From the NCBI GenBank assembly GCA_966211675.1, contig CBIHPK010000008.1:30461-94460 (forward strand): 64,000 nucleotides of DNA. Direction: 5' to 3'. The position numbers and the translations under genes were made by a program. The notes under the pieces were generated by a model that was not told the origin of the DNA, searched no databases, and saw only the letters and a program-made list of their open reading frames with translations. Source of the stretch: SCUS01 sp966211675. GTDB taxonomy: Bacteria; Myxococcota_A; Polyangia; Polyangiales; Ga0077539. Numbering within the stretch: the first letter of the stretch is position 1; each line of letters starts with the position of its first letter. Positions 48,177 to 56,143 of this stretch are shown here, piece by piece.

Positions 48177-49085
48177 ATGCCCGCACCCTACTCGCCGACC
48201 GCGCGACACCGCATCGCCGCGCCCGCGCTGCCCGACGGCTCCCCGAAGAACCTCCCGACCTGGCGCGACCTGCTCGACGCGCACGCGGCCGAGCCCCAGG
48301 CGACGGTCAACCGCCTCACGTGGAGCGGGGACTTCTCGGTCGACCCGGGCGGCTCGGCCAGCAGCTTCACGGTGAACGTGGGCGCGATCTACGGCGTCAC
48401 GCTCACGGACCTCGCGAGCGGCTTCTACCTGCCGTACGTCTCCGCGCCCTCGACCGTGGGCGCGTCGAAGATCGAGGGCGGCGGCAACCTCGCGGCCTCC
48501 AGCCGATACTCCGTCTACGCCTGGAGCAACGCCGGGAGCCTCGACTTCGAGGTGAGCCTCACGGGTCCGAGCGCCTCCCGTGTGCGCAAGTCGGGCTCGG
48601 CCGACGCGGACCTCGCGCGGGTGTACCTCGGGACGTTCTTCACCGACTCTACCGGCGCGCCCATCCCGCTCCTGGCGGTGCGCGGCCGGTACCTCTACCG
48701 CCGCAGCGCGATCGCGAGCGTGACGGGGGTCTTCGCGGCCGACGGGCTGCGCGCGGTGGCCTTCGGCGGGGGCGCGGTCGGGCACACCGCGCTCGACCTC
48801 TCGGCGCGCGTCCCGCCCCACGCCCGGCGCGCGCTCCTCTTCGGGCAGGCGATCACGACCAGCACCGCGGGGGCCGCTTCGACGGCGCTCAACCTCTACG
48901 ACGCCGCGGACACCACGAGCGTGGCGCAGGAGATCGTCGCCGCCGTCGCCAACAACACCGAGACCTCGCGGTCGTGTGCGCGCGCCGAGGTGCAGCTCAC
49001 CAGCGCGCAGGTCTGCGGCTACGCGGTCGTCGGCGTCGGCGGCCTCTACGACGCGGCGATCGATCTCATGGGCTGGGAGGAGTAG
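48177..49085 (+). CDS. Tail fibre or baseplate-proximal adhesin
   Basis: 302 residues. It begins PAPYSPTARHRIAAPALPDG and is beta-rich throughout (WSGDFSVDPGGSASSFTVNV, GYLPYVSAP-like turns, SRYSVYAWSNAGSLDFEVSL). Position directly after gp48 matches Mu S (tail fibre). No chaperone or cleavage domain is recognised. Confidence 0.55.
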   Translation: MPAPYSPTARHRIAAPALPDGSPKNLPTWRDLLDAHAAEPQATVNRLTWSGDFSVDPGGSASSFTVNVGAIYGVTLTDLASGFYLPYVSAPSTVGASKIEGGGNLAASSRYSVYAWSNAGSLDFEVSLTGPSASRVRKSGSADADLARVYLGTFFTDSTGAPIPLLAVRGRYLYRRSAIASVTGVFAADGLRAVAFGGGAVGHTALDLSARVPPHARRALLFGQAITTSTAGAASTALNLYDAADTTSVAQEIVAAVANNTETSRSCARAEVQLTSAQVCGYAVVGVGGLYDAAIDLMGWEE

Positions 49086-49089
49086 GCCG

Positions 49090-50013
49090 ATGCAACGCGC
49101 AGGAACCTTCGCTCGCGGGAGCCGCGTGCCCGCGGCGACGCTCAACCGCATTCAGGACGAGGCGGCGGGCCTGAAGACCGCCACCGGCACCGTCTCTGGC
49201 ACCGTCGCCCTCACGGGCCGCGACGGGCGCTTCTGGTCGTCGCCCGACGCGGGGGTGGCGGACGGCGCCATCGCCGTCATCGATGCCTCGAAGGACTGGC
49301 GGAGCCACCACGTGCGCGGGGTCTTCACCCGCCTCACCGCCGCCGCCCAGCGCCTCCACGGCGCCGATGCGTGGAAGCGCAACGACCCCACGCAGGCGAT
49401 CGTCGTCCGCACCTTCGAGGACGAGTGGACGGGCGTGAACACCGTGGCGATCACCGCGGGTGTCGCCCCGGTCATCGGCTCGGGTGTGTTCGCGGTGATC
49501 CTCGACGAGCTCTCCGCAGGCGCCGACCGGGTCTTCCTCTACGCCCGCGAGTCGGACGGCGCGCTCTGCCTCTACAACGACAGCGGTGCGACGCTGCACG
49601 CGGAGCTCGACTACGAGGGTTCGGGCGCGAGCAGCTCCACCACGGCCTCGCCCACGGTCCCGGGCTTCCTCTTCGGCGACGTCGCCACCACCGACGCGAC
49701 GTGGACCACGGTCCCCGGGTGCAGCGCGACCCTCGCGCAGTCCTCGACGGTGACCTTCCAAGGGATGGTCTCGGCCATCCGCGACGACGGCACCGAGGGC
49801 GGCTCGTGGACCTTCACGGCGCGTGCTCGGAGGCCCGCGAGCGGCGCCCCGGTGATGGGCACGGTGTTCTTCACCCTCGTCGACGCCGACGACGCGACCT
49901 GGGACGTGCGCGTGCAGGTCAGCGGTAGCGACGTGGTGCTGCAGGTGAAGGGCGCGGCGGGGAAGACCGTGACCTGGCGCGGCGAGATCCAGACGACGGA
50001 GGCGAAGATCTGA
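49090..50013 (+). CDS. Tail fibre-like protein
   Basis: 307 residues. The start (GSRVPAATLNRIQDEAAGLK) is a fibre attachment-like helix and the body is beta-rich (VNTVAITAGVAPVIGSGVFA, LVDADDATWDVRVQVSGSDV). It follows the previous fibre gene after 4 nt and overlaps the next by one base. Confidence 0.5.
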   Translation: MQRAGTFARGSRVPAATLNRIQDEAAGLKTATGTVSGTVALTGRDGRFWSSPDAGVADGAIAVIDASKDWRSHHVRGVFTRLTAAAQRLHGADAWKRNDPTQAIVVRTFEDEWTGVNTVAITAGVAPVIGSGVFAVILDELSAGADRVFLYARESDGALCLYNDSGATLHAELDYEGSGASSSTTASPTVPGFLFGDVATTDATWTTVPGCSATLAQSSTVTFQGMVSAIRDDGTEGGSWTFTARARRPASGAPVMGTVFFTLVDADDATWDVRVQVSGSDVVLQVKGAAGKTVTWRGEIQTTEAKI

Positions 50014-50756
50014 TGGCCAACCGATATGCAGCGACCAGCGCGTCAAAGGGCGCCGACGTGGACGGCCTCGGCGGCGGCACCCCCGACGCCCACGCGGCCT
50101 CGCACGCGAGCGACGGCTCCGACCCGATCACGCCCTCGTCCATCGGCGCCATGGGCCGCAGCACCCTCGCCGCGGCTTTCGCCGCCGGGCAGGGCTGGAC
50201 GATCGTCCCGTCTCCGGCGGAGCCCACGGGGCTCGTGTGGAGCCTGGAGGCGGGGGACGTGGCGCGCTGCACCTTCGCCTCGTCGGGCAACCTGCACGAC
50301 CTCGACGGAGCGCGCATCGAGCGCGCCGTCACCTGGGACACCAACCGCCGCTGGAGGATGCGCGTCACGCCCGTGGCCGCGGTGAACACCTCCGGGCAGT
50401 GCTACGCGGGGATCACCTTCCGCAACTCGGCTGGCACGCGCGTCCGGTTCCTGATGATGTTCGCGTCGTCGTCGGTGCTCTACAGCGGGTGCTGGGTCGA
50501 CGGCCTCGGCGCGGGCGGGCTCACCGGCCCGGTGGGTCCTGTCCTCGCCTGGGGCGACGGCGGGACGCTGGAGATCCGCGTCACCCACGAGGGGCAGCTC
50601 CTCTACGGCGTCGTCAGCGCGGGCGGCTTCTGGACGCAGGTGAGCAGCGTGGCGCTGCCGTTCCTGCCGTCGCACGTCGGCCTCGGCGCGTGGTGCGACG
50701 GCGCGAGCGTCGGCGTGATCGATTTCACCGGGCACGTCACGGAGTCCTTCGAGTGA
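50013..50756 (+). CDS. Tail fibre-like protein with LamG-like C-terminal tip
   Basis: 247 residues. The N-terminus has the tail-spike style PDAHAASHASDGSDPITPSS. The last 150 residues look like a concanavalin/LamG sandwich (RCTFASSGNLHDLDGARIER, GGTLEIRVTHEGQLLYGVVS, LPSHVGLGAWCDGASVGVID), plausible for receptor binding. A second, truncated version of the final ~65 residues follows at 50848-51054. Confidence 0.6.
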   Translation: MANRYAATSASKGADVDGLGGGTPDAHAASHASDGSDPITPSSIGAMGRSTLAAAFAAGQGWTIVPSPAEPTGLVWSLEAGDVARCTFASSGNLHDLDGARIERAVTWDTNRRWRMRVTPVAAVNTSGQCYAGITFRNSAGTRVRFLMMFASSSVLYSGCWVDGLGAGGLTGPVGPVLAWGDGGTLEIRVTHEGQLLYGVVSAGGFWTQVSSVALPFLPSHVGLGAWCDGASVGVIDFTGHVTESFE

Positions 50757-50872
50757 ACCCCACGCTGATGCTCATCGCGGGAGGCGTCTCACTCCTCGTC
50801 GGCCTCGTCTCGCTGCTCGCGGTGCAACTCGGCCGCGTGCTCCAGCGGCGGGGACACTCGAGCTGCACGTGA
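50753..50872 (+). CDS. Tiny membrane protein
   Basis: 39 residues from GTG 50753 (GTGA overlap). One hydrophobic helix (PTLMLIAGGVSLLVGLVSLL) and a basic end (RVLQRRGHSSC). It overlaps the vestigial fibre-tip region in another frame, so it may be a chance frame created by a deletion, or a small holin-like peptide. Confidence 0.35.
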   Translation: MNPTLMLIAGGVSLLVGLVSLLAVQLGRVLQRRGHSSCT

Positions 50873-51054
50873 GCCCCGGGGGCCTCGTCGCGCCGGGCGT
50901 GGTGAGCGACGCGGGCCTCTGGGCGAACGTCGCGAGCCCGACCACGATCGCCCTCAGCTTCGTCCCGACGCACGTCGGGGTGTGCGGCAACTGCGCCGGG
51001 ACCTCGTCCGGGTACGTCGAGTTCCGCGACCTGGTCATCGAGGCGTTCGGGTAG
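50848..51054 (+). pseudogene. Vestigial second tail-fibre tip
   Basis: In this frame the sequence AGTLELHVSPGGLVAPGVVS ... LSFVPTHVGVCGN ... YVEFRDLVIEAFG parallels the end of the previous gene (GGTLEIRVTHEGQLLYGVVS ... LPFLPSHVGLGAW ... VIDFTGHVTESFE). The likeness begins before the only start codon (GTG 50869, giving 61 residues), so the N-terminal part is missing. It reads as the leftover 3' end of an alternative receptor-binding tip. Confidence 0.6.
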
Positions 51055-51137
51055 CCCTCGCACCCCTCGTCACGCCCCTCCGCCTCCCCTCCGACCCACC
51101 CACCGCGGCTCACGGCCGCCCTGGAGCGCCCCCTCGC

Positions 51138-51473
51138 ATGAACCACCTGCTGCTCTCCCACTACGCCCGCGACGTCGACCTGCCCGCCGCCACGCCCGTC
51201 CCCGTCGATGTCCCCGTCGACGGCGCGCGCGACTGGCTCTTCGTCGTGAAGAACGTCGGCGACACCAACCCGATCACGGCCATGACCATCGAGCGCTTCC
51301 CGCTCGGCACCGATGAGATCGGCGAGGGCGCCGTCGGCTCGCCCACGGGTCTGCCGCTCGCCGCGGGGGGCAAGCTGCCCATCGACGGCACGGCCGAGCC
51401 CATCACCACCCTACGCCTGGTGCTCACCAGCACGCTCGGCACCAGCGTGCGGATCGCGGGAGGCGGGCGATGA
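51138..51473 (+). CDS. Small tail-region protein
   Basis: 111 residues from ATG 51138. Beta-rich with ARDWLFVVKNVGDTNPITAM, TGLPLAAGGKLPIDG and LRLVLTSTLGTSVRIAGGG; this is the layout of small phage surface or fibre-attachment proteins. GTGAT overlap to the next gene suggests they function together. Confidence 0.45.
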   Translation: MNHLLLSHYARDVDLPAATPVPVDVPVDGARDWLFVVKNVGDTNPITAMTIERFPLGTDEIGEGAVGSPTGLPLAAGGKLPIDGTAEPITTLRLVLTSTLGTSVRIAGGGR

Positions 51474-52096
51474 TCACCATTGGCGGCATCGTTCTCTCCA
51501 CGTCCACGGCGGCCGCGCTCTCCGACGCCACCCCCGCCGCGCTCGGCGTCGCGGCTCCTGGGATCGCGCTCGAGGCGTCGCGCGCGGACCACGTCCACGC
51601 CAAGCCCGCCGCGGCGGACATCAGCGACGCCTCGGCGGCCGGTCGCTCGCTGCTCACTGCGGCCAACGCCGCGGCGCAGCGCTCGGCGCTCGCGGTCCCC
51701 TACACGGTCGGGCCCTTCTCGGTCGCCGCCCTCGCTGCCGGGAGCGCCGCTGCGCCGGAGGACTCCACCAACCAGTTCCTCCTCTACGCGGGCTCCCTCT
51801 ATACCGTGCTCCGTGCGGGCTCCGTCACCGGCCTGTCCGTCGCCATGAACCCCGACCCGGCGGCGGGCTCTGCGGTGCGGGTGCGCGTGGCGGTCATCGA
51901 TGGCGGCCCGCCCACGTTCTACGACACGATGGTCGCCACCATCGCCGACGGCAGCGACCACGCGACGGCGACGATCGCCGCGGGGAGCATCCCGGTGGCC
52001 GCGGGCGCTCTCGTGGGCGTCGTGGCGCAGACGGGCAGTGCGTTCACGGCGACGGCGGTTCCGATCAGCGCGGGCGTGGAGATCACGCCGTCGTGA
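51470..52096 (+). CDS. Tail fibre-like protein
   Basis: 208 residues, ATGA overlap. The N-terminal part has the familiar fibre segment PGIALEASRADHVHAKPAAA followed by an Ala/Ser helix (ASAAGRSLLTAANAAAQRSA). The rest is a beta domain (LLYAGSLYTVLRAGSVTGLS, VRVRVAVIDGGPPTFYDTMV). A short fibre or adaptor. Confidence 0.55.
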   Translation: MITIGGIVLSTSTAAALSDATPAALGVAAPGIALEASRADHVHAKPAAADISDASAAGRSLLTAANAAAQRSALAVPYTVGPFSVAALAAGSAAAPEDSTNQFLLYAGSLYTVLRAGSVTGLSVAMNPDPAAGSAVRVRVAVIDGGPPTFYDTMVATIADGSDHATATIAAGSIPVAAGALVGVVAQTGSAFTATAVPISAGVEITPS

Positions 52097-52203
52097 CGCG
52101 CGAGCTCATCCTGGTGCTGGTCCTCGGTGCCCCCGTGATCTTCGGCGTGCTCCGCGTGTCGGAGCGCGTCGACGCCCTCGCGCGGGAGGCGCGTCGCCGA
52201 TGA
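52093..52203 (+). CDS. Tiny membrane protein
   Basis: 36 residues from GTG 52093. One hydrophobic helix (ELILVLVLGAPVIFGVLRV) then a basic amphipathic tail. GTGA and ATGA overlaps on both sides suggest real translation. Possibly a holin-like partner of 52200-52496. Confidence 0.4.
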   Translation: MTRELILVLVLGAPVIFGVLRVSERVDALAREARRR

Positions 52204-52496
52204 GCACCGCGTCGATCGTCTCCATCATCGCGCTCTGCCTCACCGGCGCGGGCATCCTCGTCCAGCTCGGGCGGCTTCTCACCCAGGTCGAGGGCGTCGG
52301 CACGACGCTCAAAGAGATCCGCGACGAGCAGACCAAGCACCGCGACTCCATCGAGACGCTGCGACGCTCGGAGGCCGCTCGCGACCGCGACCACGCGCAC
52401 CTGATCGACCACGTCGACACCATCGGGGATCGCGTCGACCGCATCGAGCAACGCCTCGACACCGCGCCGCACGGCCTGCCGACCTCGAAGCGCTGA
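52200..52496 (+). CDS. Membrane-anchored coiled-coil protein
   Basis: 98 residues. An N-terminal membrane helix (IVSIIALCLTGAGILVQLG) followed by a coiled coil (VEGVGTTLKEIRDEQTKHRD, HVDTIGDRVDRIEQRL). This topology is typical of phage XhlA-like or Rz-like lysis accessory proteins. A 9-bp hairpin lies 7 nt after its stop. Confidence 0.5.
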   Translation: MSTASIVSIIALCLTGAGILVQLGRLLTQVEGVGTTLKEIRDEQTKHRDSIETLRRSEAARDRDHAHLIDHVDTIGDRVDRIEQRLDTAPHGLPTSKR

Positions 52497-52503
52497 CTCC
52501 TCC

Positions 52504-52526
52504 CGGCAGACCGTCAGGGTCTGCCG
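52504..52526 (+). terminator. Hairpin after the tail operon
   Basis: CGGCAGACC (52504-52512) and GGTCTGCCG (52518-52526) form a perfect 9-bp stem with a 5-nt loop. The run of T expected for a simple terminator is missing, so it may be an attenuator or a processing site between tail and lysis genes. Confidence 0.5.
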
Positions 52527-52588
52527 CTTCCTGCCACATCGCCTCGCTCACCTACGCGCGCCCACGGGCCGCGGAAAGGCACTCGTCC

Positions 52589-53443
52589 ATGCTGCTCTGG
52601 CTCCACGCTCACGCTCCGCTCCTCCTCGTCCTCGCGATCGCCCTCGTGTCGATCGCGCTCCTTCCGCTCGCTCGCGCCAAGGTGCTCGCGCTGCGGGCCT
52701 ACCGCGCGCGCCAGAGCGCCGACGCCAAGGGCGCCGCGGCCATCGCCGTCGGGGCCTCCCTCGACGCCCTTACTGCCCTCGCCGCGCAGCTCGTGCTCTC
52801 GACCGAGGCCGAGGTCCGCGACCTGAAGGACCCGTCGAAGCCGGGCAGCTGGAACCCCGCCACCGACGGGCCGCGCTTCCTCGGCCGCGTGGTGCAGGAC
52901 CTCTGGCACCTCGGCGGCGACTCGCTCATCCAGCTCCGCGCCCTCCAGTCCCTCAACATCGCGAGCACCACGAAGCTGCTCGAGCGCATCGCCGAGGCGC
53001 AGGTGCAGAAGCTCCGCGCGCCCGCGCCCATCGCCACCACGGCGACGCCGGCCGAGCTCGCGGGCCTCGTCGCGGAGATCCTGCGCGACCCGACCGCCTC
53101 GCCGATGCGCGCGAACACGCTCCCGCTGGGGGTGCCCGCGAGCGGCAACGGGCAGCGCGGGAGCATCTCCCTGCGCGCCCTCTTCGCTCTGCTGGTGATC
53201 GCGGTGGCCCTCGGCGCCTCGCTCGCCGGCTGCCCCAACTGGAACCGCCCAGCGTGCCCCACGCCGGGGCGCTGGTCGTGCGTCGAGGACTGGCCGCGCT
53301 ACTGCTCTCCCACCCGCGAGCTCACCCCGATCGGCGACGAGCCCTGCGGCCTCCAGGGGCGCGTGTGCGCGCTGCGTGCGGACGGCGTCGCCCGGTGCGC
53401 GCCGCGCGTCGACGCCGGTCTCGACCCGGACGGTGGGCAGTGA
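52589..53443 (+). CDS. Two-helix membrane protein with Cys-rich tail
   Basis: 284 residues. An N-terminal membrane segment (LLLVLAIALVSIALLPL), a long helical soluble region (DALTALAAQLVLSTEAEVRD, LWHLGGDSLIQLRALQ), then a second hydrophobic segment (LFALLVIAVALGASLAG) leading to a Cys-rich external end (CPNWNRPACPTPGRWSCVED ... CGLQGRVCALRADGVARC). Looks like a fusion of a lysis-type membrane protein with a host-style secreted module. First gene of the lysis cassette. Confidence 0.5.
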   Translation: MLLWLHAHAPLLLVLAIALVSIALLPLARAKVLALRAYRARQSADAKGAAAIAVGASLDALTALAAQLVLSTEAEVRDLKDPSKPGSWNPATDGPRFLGRVVQDLWHLGGDSLIQLRALQSLNIASTTKLLERIAEAQVQKLRAPAPIATTATPAELAGLVAEILRDPTASPMRANTLPLGVPASGNGQRGSISLRALFALLVIAVALGASLAGCPNWNRPACPTPGRWSCVEDWPRYCSPTRELTPIGDEPCGLQGRVCALRADGVARCAPRVDAGLDPDGGQ

Positions 53444-54018
53444 AGCGCGCCATCCTCGCGCTGCTCGCCCTCGCCGCGCTCGTCGGCTGCGACCCGCCCT
53501 CGCAGGCGGACCCCGCGCGCTACGGGGAGGCGAGCGTCTACATCGCGCCCGAGTGGCTCTCGCTCGACAAGGCGCGGATCCGCGACGAGCTCGTGCTCCT
53601 CAGCGCCCTCGGGCCGCGCTTCGTCGAGGCGGGCGAGGGCAACCGCTCCACGGCGCGGGTCATCGTCCAGCCCTTCGACTCGGAGGGCTGCACCCTCGGC
53701 GCGGGGCGGTGGATCGTCGGCTCGCGCGTCGTCGAGGTCGATCCCGACTGCACGCCGGGTGACACGGCGTTCCGCCAGGCCGTGGGCCACGAGATCGGCC
53801 ATGCGATCGGCATGGGCCACATCTGCGCCCGCCCGGGCGACGCGCCCGACTGCTCGGCCGTGGGCTTCGGCCCCGCGATGATGGCGCCGCGTCTCGGGGG
53901 CGAGAGCTCAGGCATCGGCTTCGGCGAGGCCTTCGCCGATGCGCTCGGCGAGGACGCGCCCACAGTGCTCGACCTGGCGGAGTACCGGCGCGCGGTCGCG
54001 CGGGACGGTGGGCGGTGA
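53440..54018 (+). CDS. Metzincin-type zinc metalloprotease lipoprotein
   Basis: 192 residues from GTG 53440. Lipoprotein signal KRAILALLALAALVGCDPP (lipobox VGC, Cys17). The full metzincin motif HEIGHAIGMGH (His117, His121, His127) is present with a downstream Met-turn candidate (GPAMMAPRLG). Matrixin-like enzymes are rare in phages; in a lysis cassette it may digest an outer-membrane-linked or envelope protein. The motif is seen; the substrate is unknown. Confidence 0.75.
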   Translation: MKRAILALLALAALVGCDPPSQADPARYGEASVYIAPEWLSLDKARIRDELVLLSALGPRFVEAGEGNRSTARVIVQPFDSEGCTLGAGRWIVGSRVVEVDPDCTPGDTAFRQAVGHEIGHAIGMGHICARPGDAPDCSAVGFGPAMMAPRLGGESSGIGFGEAFADALGEDAPTVLDLAEYRRAVARDGGR

Positions 54019-54587
54019 GCGGCGCCGTCACCTGCTTCCTGATCGAGCCGACACACGACTACCGGGTGCTGCTGCGCCGGTTCTCGTCGGGCCGGTCGTG
54101 CCGCGTGCGCGGCGAGTGGGGCTGCGAGGGCGCCACCGTCCTCGGCGTGGAGACGCACGACGAGCCCCCGTGCGTCCGCGACGACCCCGCGAAGTTCCCG
54201 CACGACACGGCCTCGTGGCCGAAGGCGTGCGACCACTGCGAGCGCGCCTTCGACGCGGAGGACGCGTGGCAGGTGTTCTACGAGAACGTCTACCGCCGCG
54301 CCGACGGCACGCCCGGGGACCACTACCTCCGCAGCCTCGCGCCCGGCGCGATGTACGACGCGACCTGGCTGGAGCGTCACCGCGGGCCCGACGGGCGCTC
54401 GCTCATCCTGCAACTGCCCGACGGCCGCCCGTGGCACGTCGACGGCCCCTCCACCAACGGCCACGGCTGGACGCGCACGGGCGACGCCCCGCGCATCACC
54501 GCGCGCCCCTCGATCCTCACCCACGGGACGCCCGAGCGCCCCGGCTACCACGGCTGGCTCACCGACGGGGTCCTCACCCCGTGCTGA
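54015..54587 (+). CDS. Hypothetical conserved phage-type protein
   Basis: 190 residues, GTGA overlap. It has CDHCERAFDAEDAWQVFYEN (a zinc knuckle start), RSLAPGAMYDATWLERHRGP, and a C-terminal block WHVDGPSTNGHGWTRTGDAP followed by ITARPSILTHGTPERPGYHG. The ending resembles DUF6527-like phage proteins with a PSI segment, but the match is by eye. Present in the lysis block; no enzyme motif. Confidence 0.5.
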   Translation: MSGAVTCFLIEPTHDYRVLLRRFSSGRSCRVRGEWGCEGATVLGVETHDEPPCVRDDPAKFPHDTASWPKACDHCERAFDAEDAWQVFYENVYRRADGTPGDHYLRSLAPGAMYDATWLERHRGPDGRSLILQLPDGRPWHVDGPSTNGHGWTRTGDAPRITARPSILTHGTPERPGYHGWLTDGVLTPC

Positions 54588-54721
54588 CCAGCCGCGCACT
54601 CCTCATCGTCGCGGTGCTGGCCATCGTCTGCGCCCTGGGCGCAGGCGGCTACCACGCCACCTACGACTGCATCGGCACCCACTGCGGGATGGTCTTCGTG
54701 CGCGAGGACGGGCGTCGATGA
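54581..54721 (+). CDS. Small membrane protein
   Basis: 46 residues from GTG 54581. One hydrophobic helix (LLIVAVLAIVCALGAGG) and a short external end with two Cys (DCIGTHCGMVF). Could be a holin or pinholin subunit; unproven. Confidence 0.45.
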   Translation: MLTSRALLIVAVLAIVCALGAGGYHATYDCIGTHCGMVFVREDGRR

Positions 54722-55170
54722 TCCCGCCTCTCCTCGACGGCGAGACGCTCCTTGCTGCGGCGGGCGACGGCGCGTGCGCGCTCCTGCGGCGCGAGCCCGA
54801 GACCTTCGTCCAGCTCACGATCCACGCGCGGCAGCTCTCGGCACGGTACTACGGCGGGGCCGTCTACCTGGTCGGGAGCGCCGTCACCTCGGACGACCCG
54901 CGCGACCTCGACCTCGTCGCGGTGATCCCGAAGGACCTCTTCCTCGCGTCCTACGGTGACCCCGACGACACGTGGGACACCTACCGCGTGGCCACGCACG
55001 CCGCGGAGCCGCCTGCGATCTGGCGCCGCTGGGCCCGCGACTGCGCGAGGCAGAGCGCGCAGCTCACGATGGCCCTGCGCCGCGCCGTCGACTTCAAGGT
55101 CCAGTCCGATCGCGACGTGGTCACCATCGGTGACGCGCCGCGGGTGCTGCTCGCGCGGGTGATCGCGTGA
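54718..55170 (+). CDS. Pol-beta-type nucleotidyltransferase fold protein
   Basis: 150 residues, ATGA overlap. VYLVGSAVTSDDPRDLDLVA has the GS-x10-DxD signature (Gly53, Ser54, Asp63, Asp65) of minimal nucleotidyltransferases. The C-terminal part is helical (WARDCARQSAQLTMALRRAV) and ends in a beta pair. No HEPN partner gene is adjacent. It might modify a tRNA, protein or nucleotide in late infection. Confidence 0.6.
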   Translation: MIPPLLDGETLLAAAGDGACALLRREPETFVQLTIHARQLSARYYGGAVYLVGSAVTSDDPRDLDLVAVIPKDLFLASYGDPDDTWDTYRVATHAAEPPAIWRRWARDCARQSAQLTMALRRAVDFKVQSDRDVVTIGDAPRVLLARVIA

Positions 55171-55388
55171 TCGGCCACCGATCCCTGCTCTCGCTGGCGC
55201 TGCTCTCGTCACTGGCGGTGATGGCGCCGCCGATCGGCGAGACGCGCACCACCACCTCCCCGCCGCCGGAGGTGCCGCCCTACCCGGGTCCGCTCGACCG
55301 CGAGCGAGAGCCCGACCCCAACGCCGTCTCCCGCGCGCGGGCCAAACGCCTGCGCCGCGCCGCCCTCCGCCTCGGAATGACCCCGTGA
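55167..55388 (+). CDS. Small exported Pro-rich protein
   Basis: 73 residues from GTG 55167. A hydrophobic signal-like start (SLLSLALLSSLAVMAPP) is followed by a Pro/Arg-rich segment and a basic helix (SRARAKRLRRAALRLG). The size and pattern resemble an outer-membrane spanin component without a lipobox Cys. GTGA overlaps both neighbours. Confidence 0.4.
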   Translation: MIGHRSLLSLALLSSLAVMAPPIGETRTTTSPPPEVPPYPGPLDREREPDPNAVSRARAKRLRRAALRLGMTP

Positions 55389-56143
55389 ACTTCTTCTTCA
55401 ACACGCCCGCCAGCCCCTTCGCAGGAGTCTCCATGCAGCCCACCGCCGACCGCCTCAACGACGTCGCCAACGCCCTCGAAGCCGCGCTCTGCGCGCACTT
55501 CGACGCCGAGGTGATCACCAAGGAGGACTCGGTCCTCCATCAGAACATCGCCACGGCCTTCGATGCCGCCGAGGGCGCGCGCGACAAGGCCGCCGAGCTC
55601 GCGAGCTTCATCTCCTTCGACGTCCCGAAGCTCGGCCTGCCCACCGGCGCCGAGTACCTGAGCTCCTACGGCACCACCATCGGCGGGACCGTCGCCCTGC
55701 CGCGCTCTTGGCGCGCGCCGGACCACGCCGTCACGCGCCTGATCGTCCTGCCGCACGAGGTCGGGCACGTCGACCAGCACCATCGCGGCGTCGACGCCGG
55801 CTGGTGGCCGAAGAAGGTCTCGCACTCGGCGCTCTACCTCTGCAGCGTCGCGACCGACGACGCGGCGGAGTACCTCGGCCACGTCGAGGCCGACCAGTAC
55901 GCCACGAGCGAGGCCGTCTCCCGCTGGCTCGGCGCCGCCCCGCGGCCGCTCGCGGGGACCGTCGACGAGCTGCGGCGGCACTACGCCCTGCGGCCCGCCG
56001 GGGCGGTGGTCGCGGAGGCCACGCTCCAGAGCCACTACGCCTCGATGGAGGATGGCGGGATGCCCAACGTCCGCTCGGCGCGCTTCACGCTCGACTGGCT
56101 GGAGGCCCACGCCTCCGACCTGAAGGGCGCGGTCCTCTCGTGA
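55385..56143 (+). CDS. HExxH metalloprotease-like protein
   Basis: 252 residues from GTG 55385. IVLPHEVGHVDQHHRG contains HEVGH (His124, Glu125, His128), while EYLGHVEADQYATSEAVSRW about 40 residues later supplies a Glu-rich helix that could give a third ligand. No signal peptide. It may be a second protease of the lysis or tail tip apparatus. The family is not identified. Confidence 0.55.
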   Translation: MNFFFNTPASPFAGVSMQPTADRLNDVANALEAALCAHFDAEVITKEDSVLHQNIATAFDAAEGARDKAAELASFISFDVPKLGLPTGAEYLSSYGTTIGGTVALPRSWRAPDHAVTRLIVLPHEVGHVDQHHRGVDAGWWPKKVSHSALYLCSVATDDAAEYLGHVEADQYATSEAVSRWLGAAPRPLAGTVDELRRHYALRPAGAVVAEATLQSHYASMEDGGMPNVRSARFTLDWLEAHASDLKGAVLS

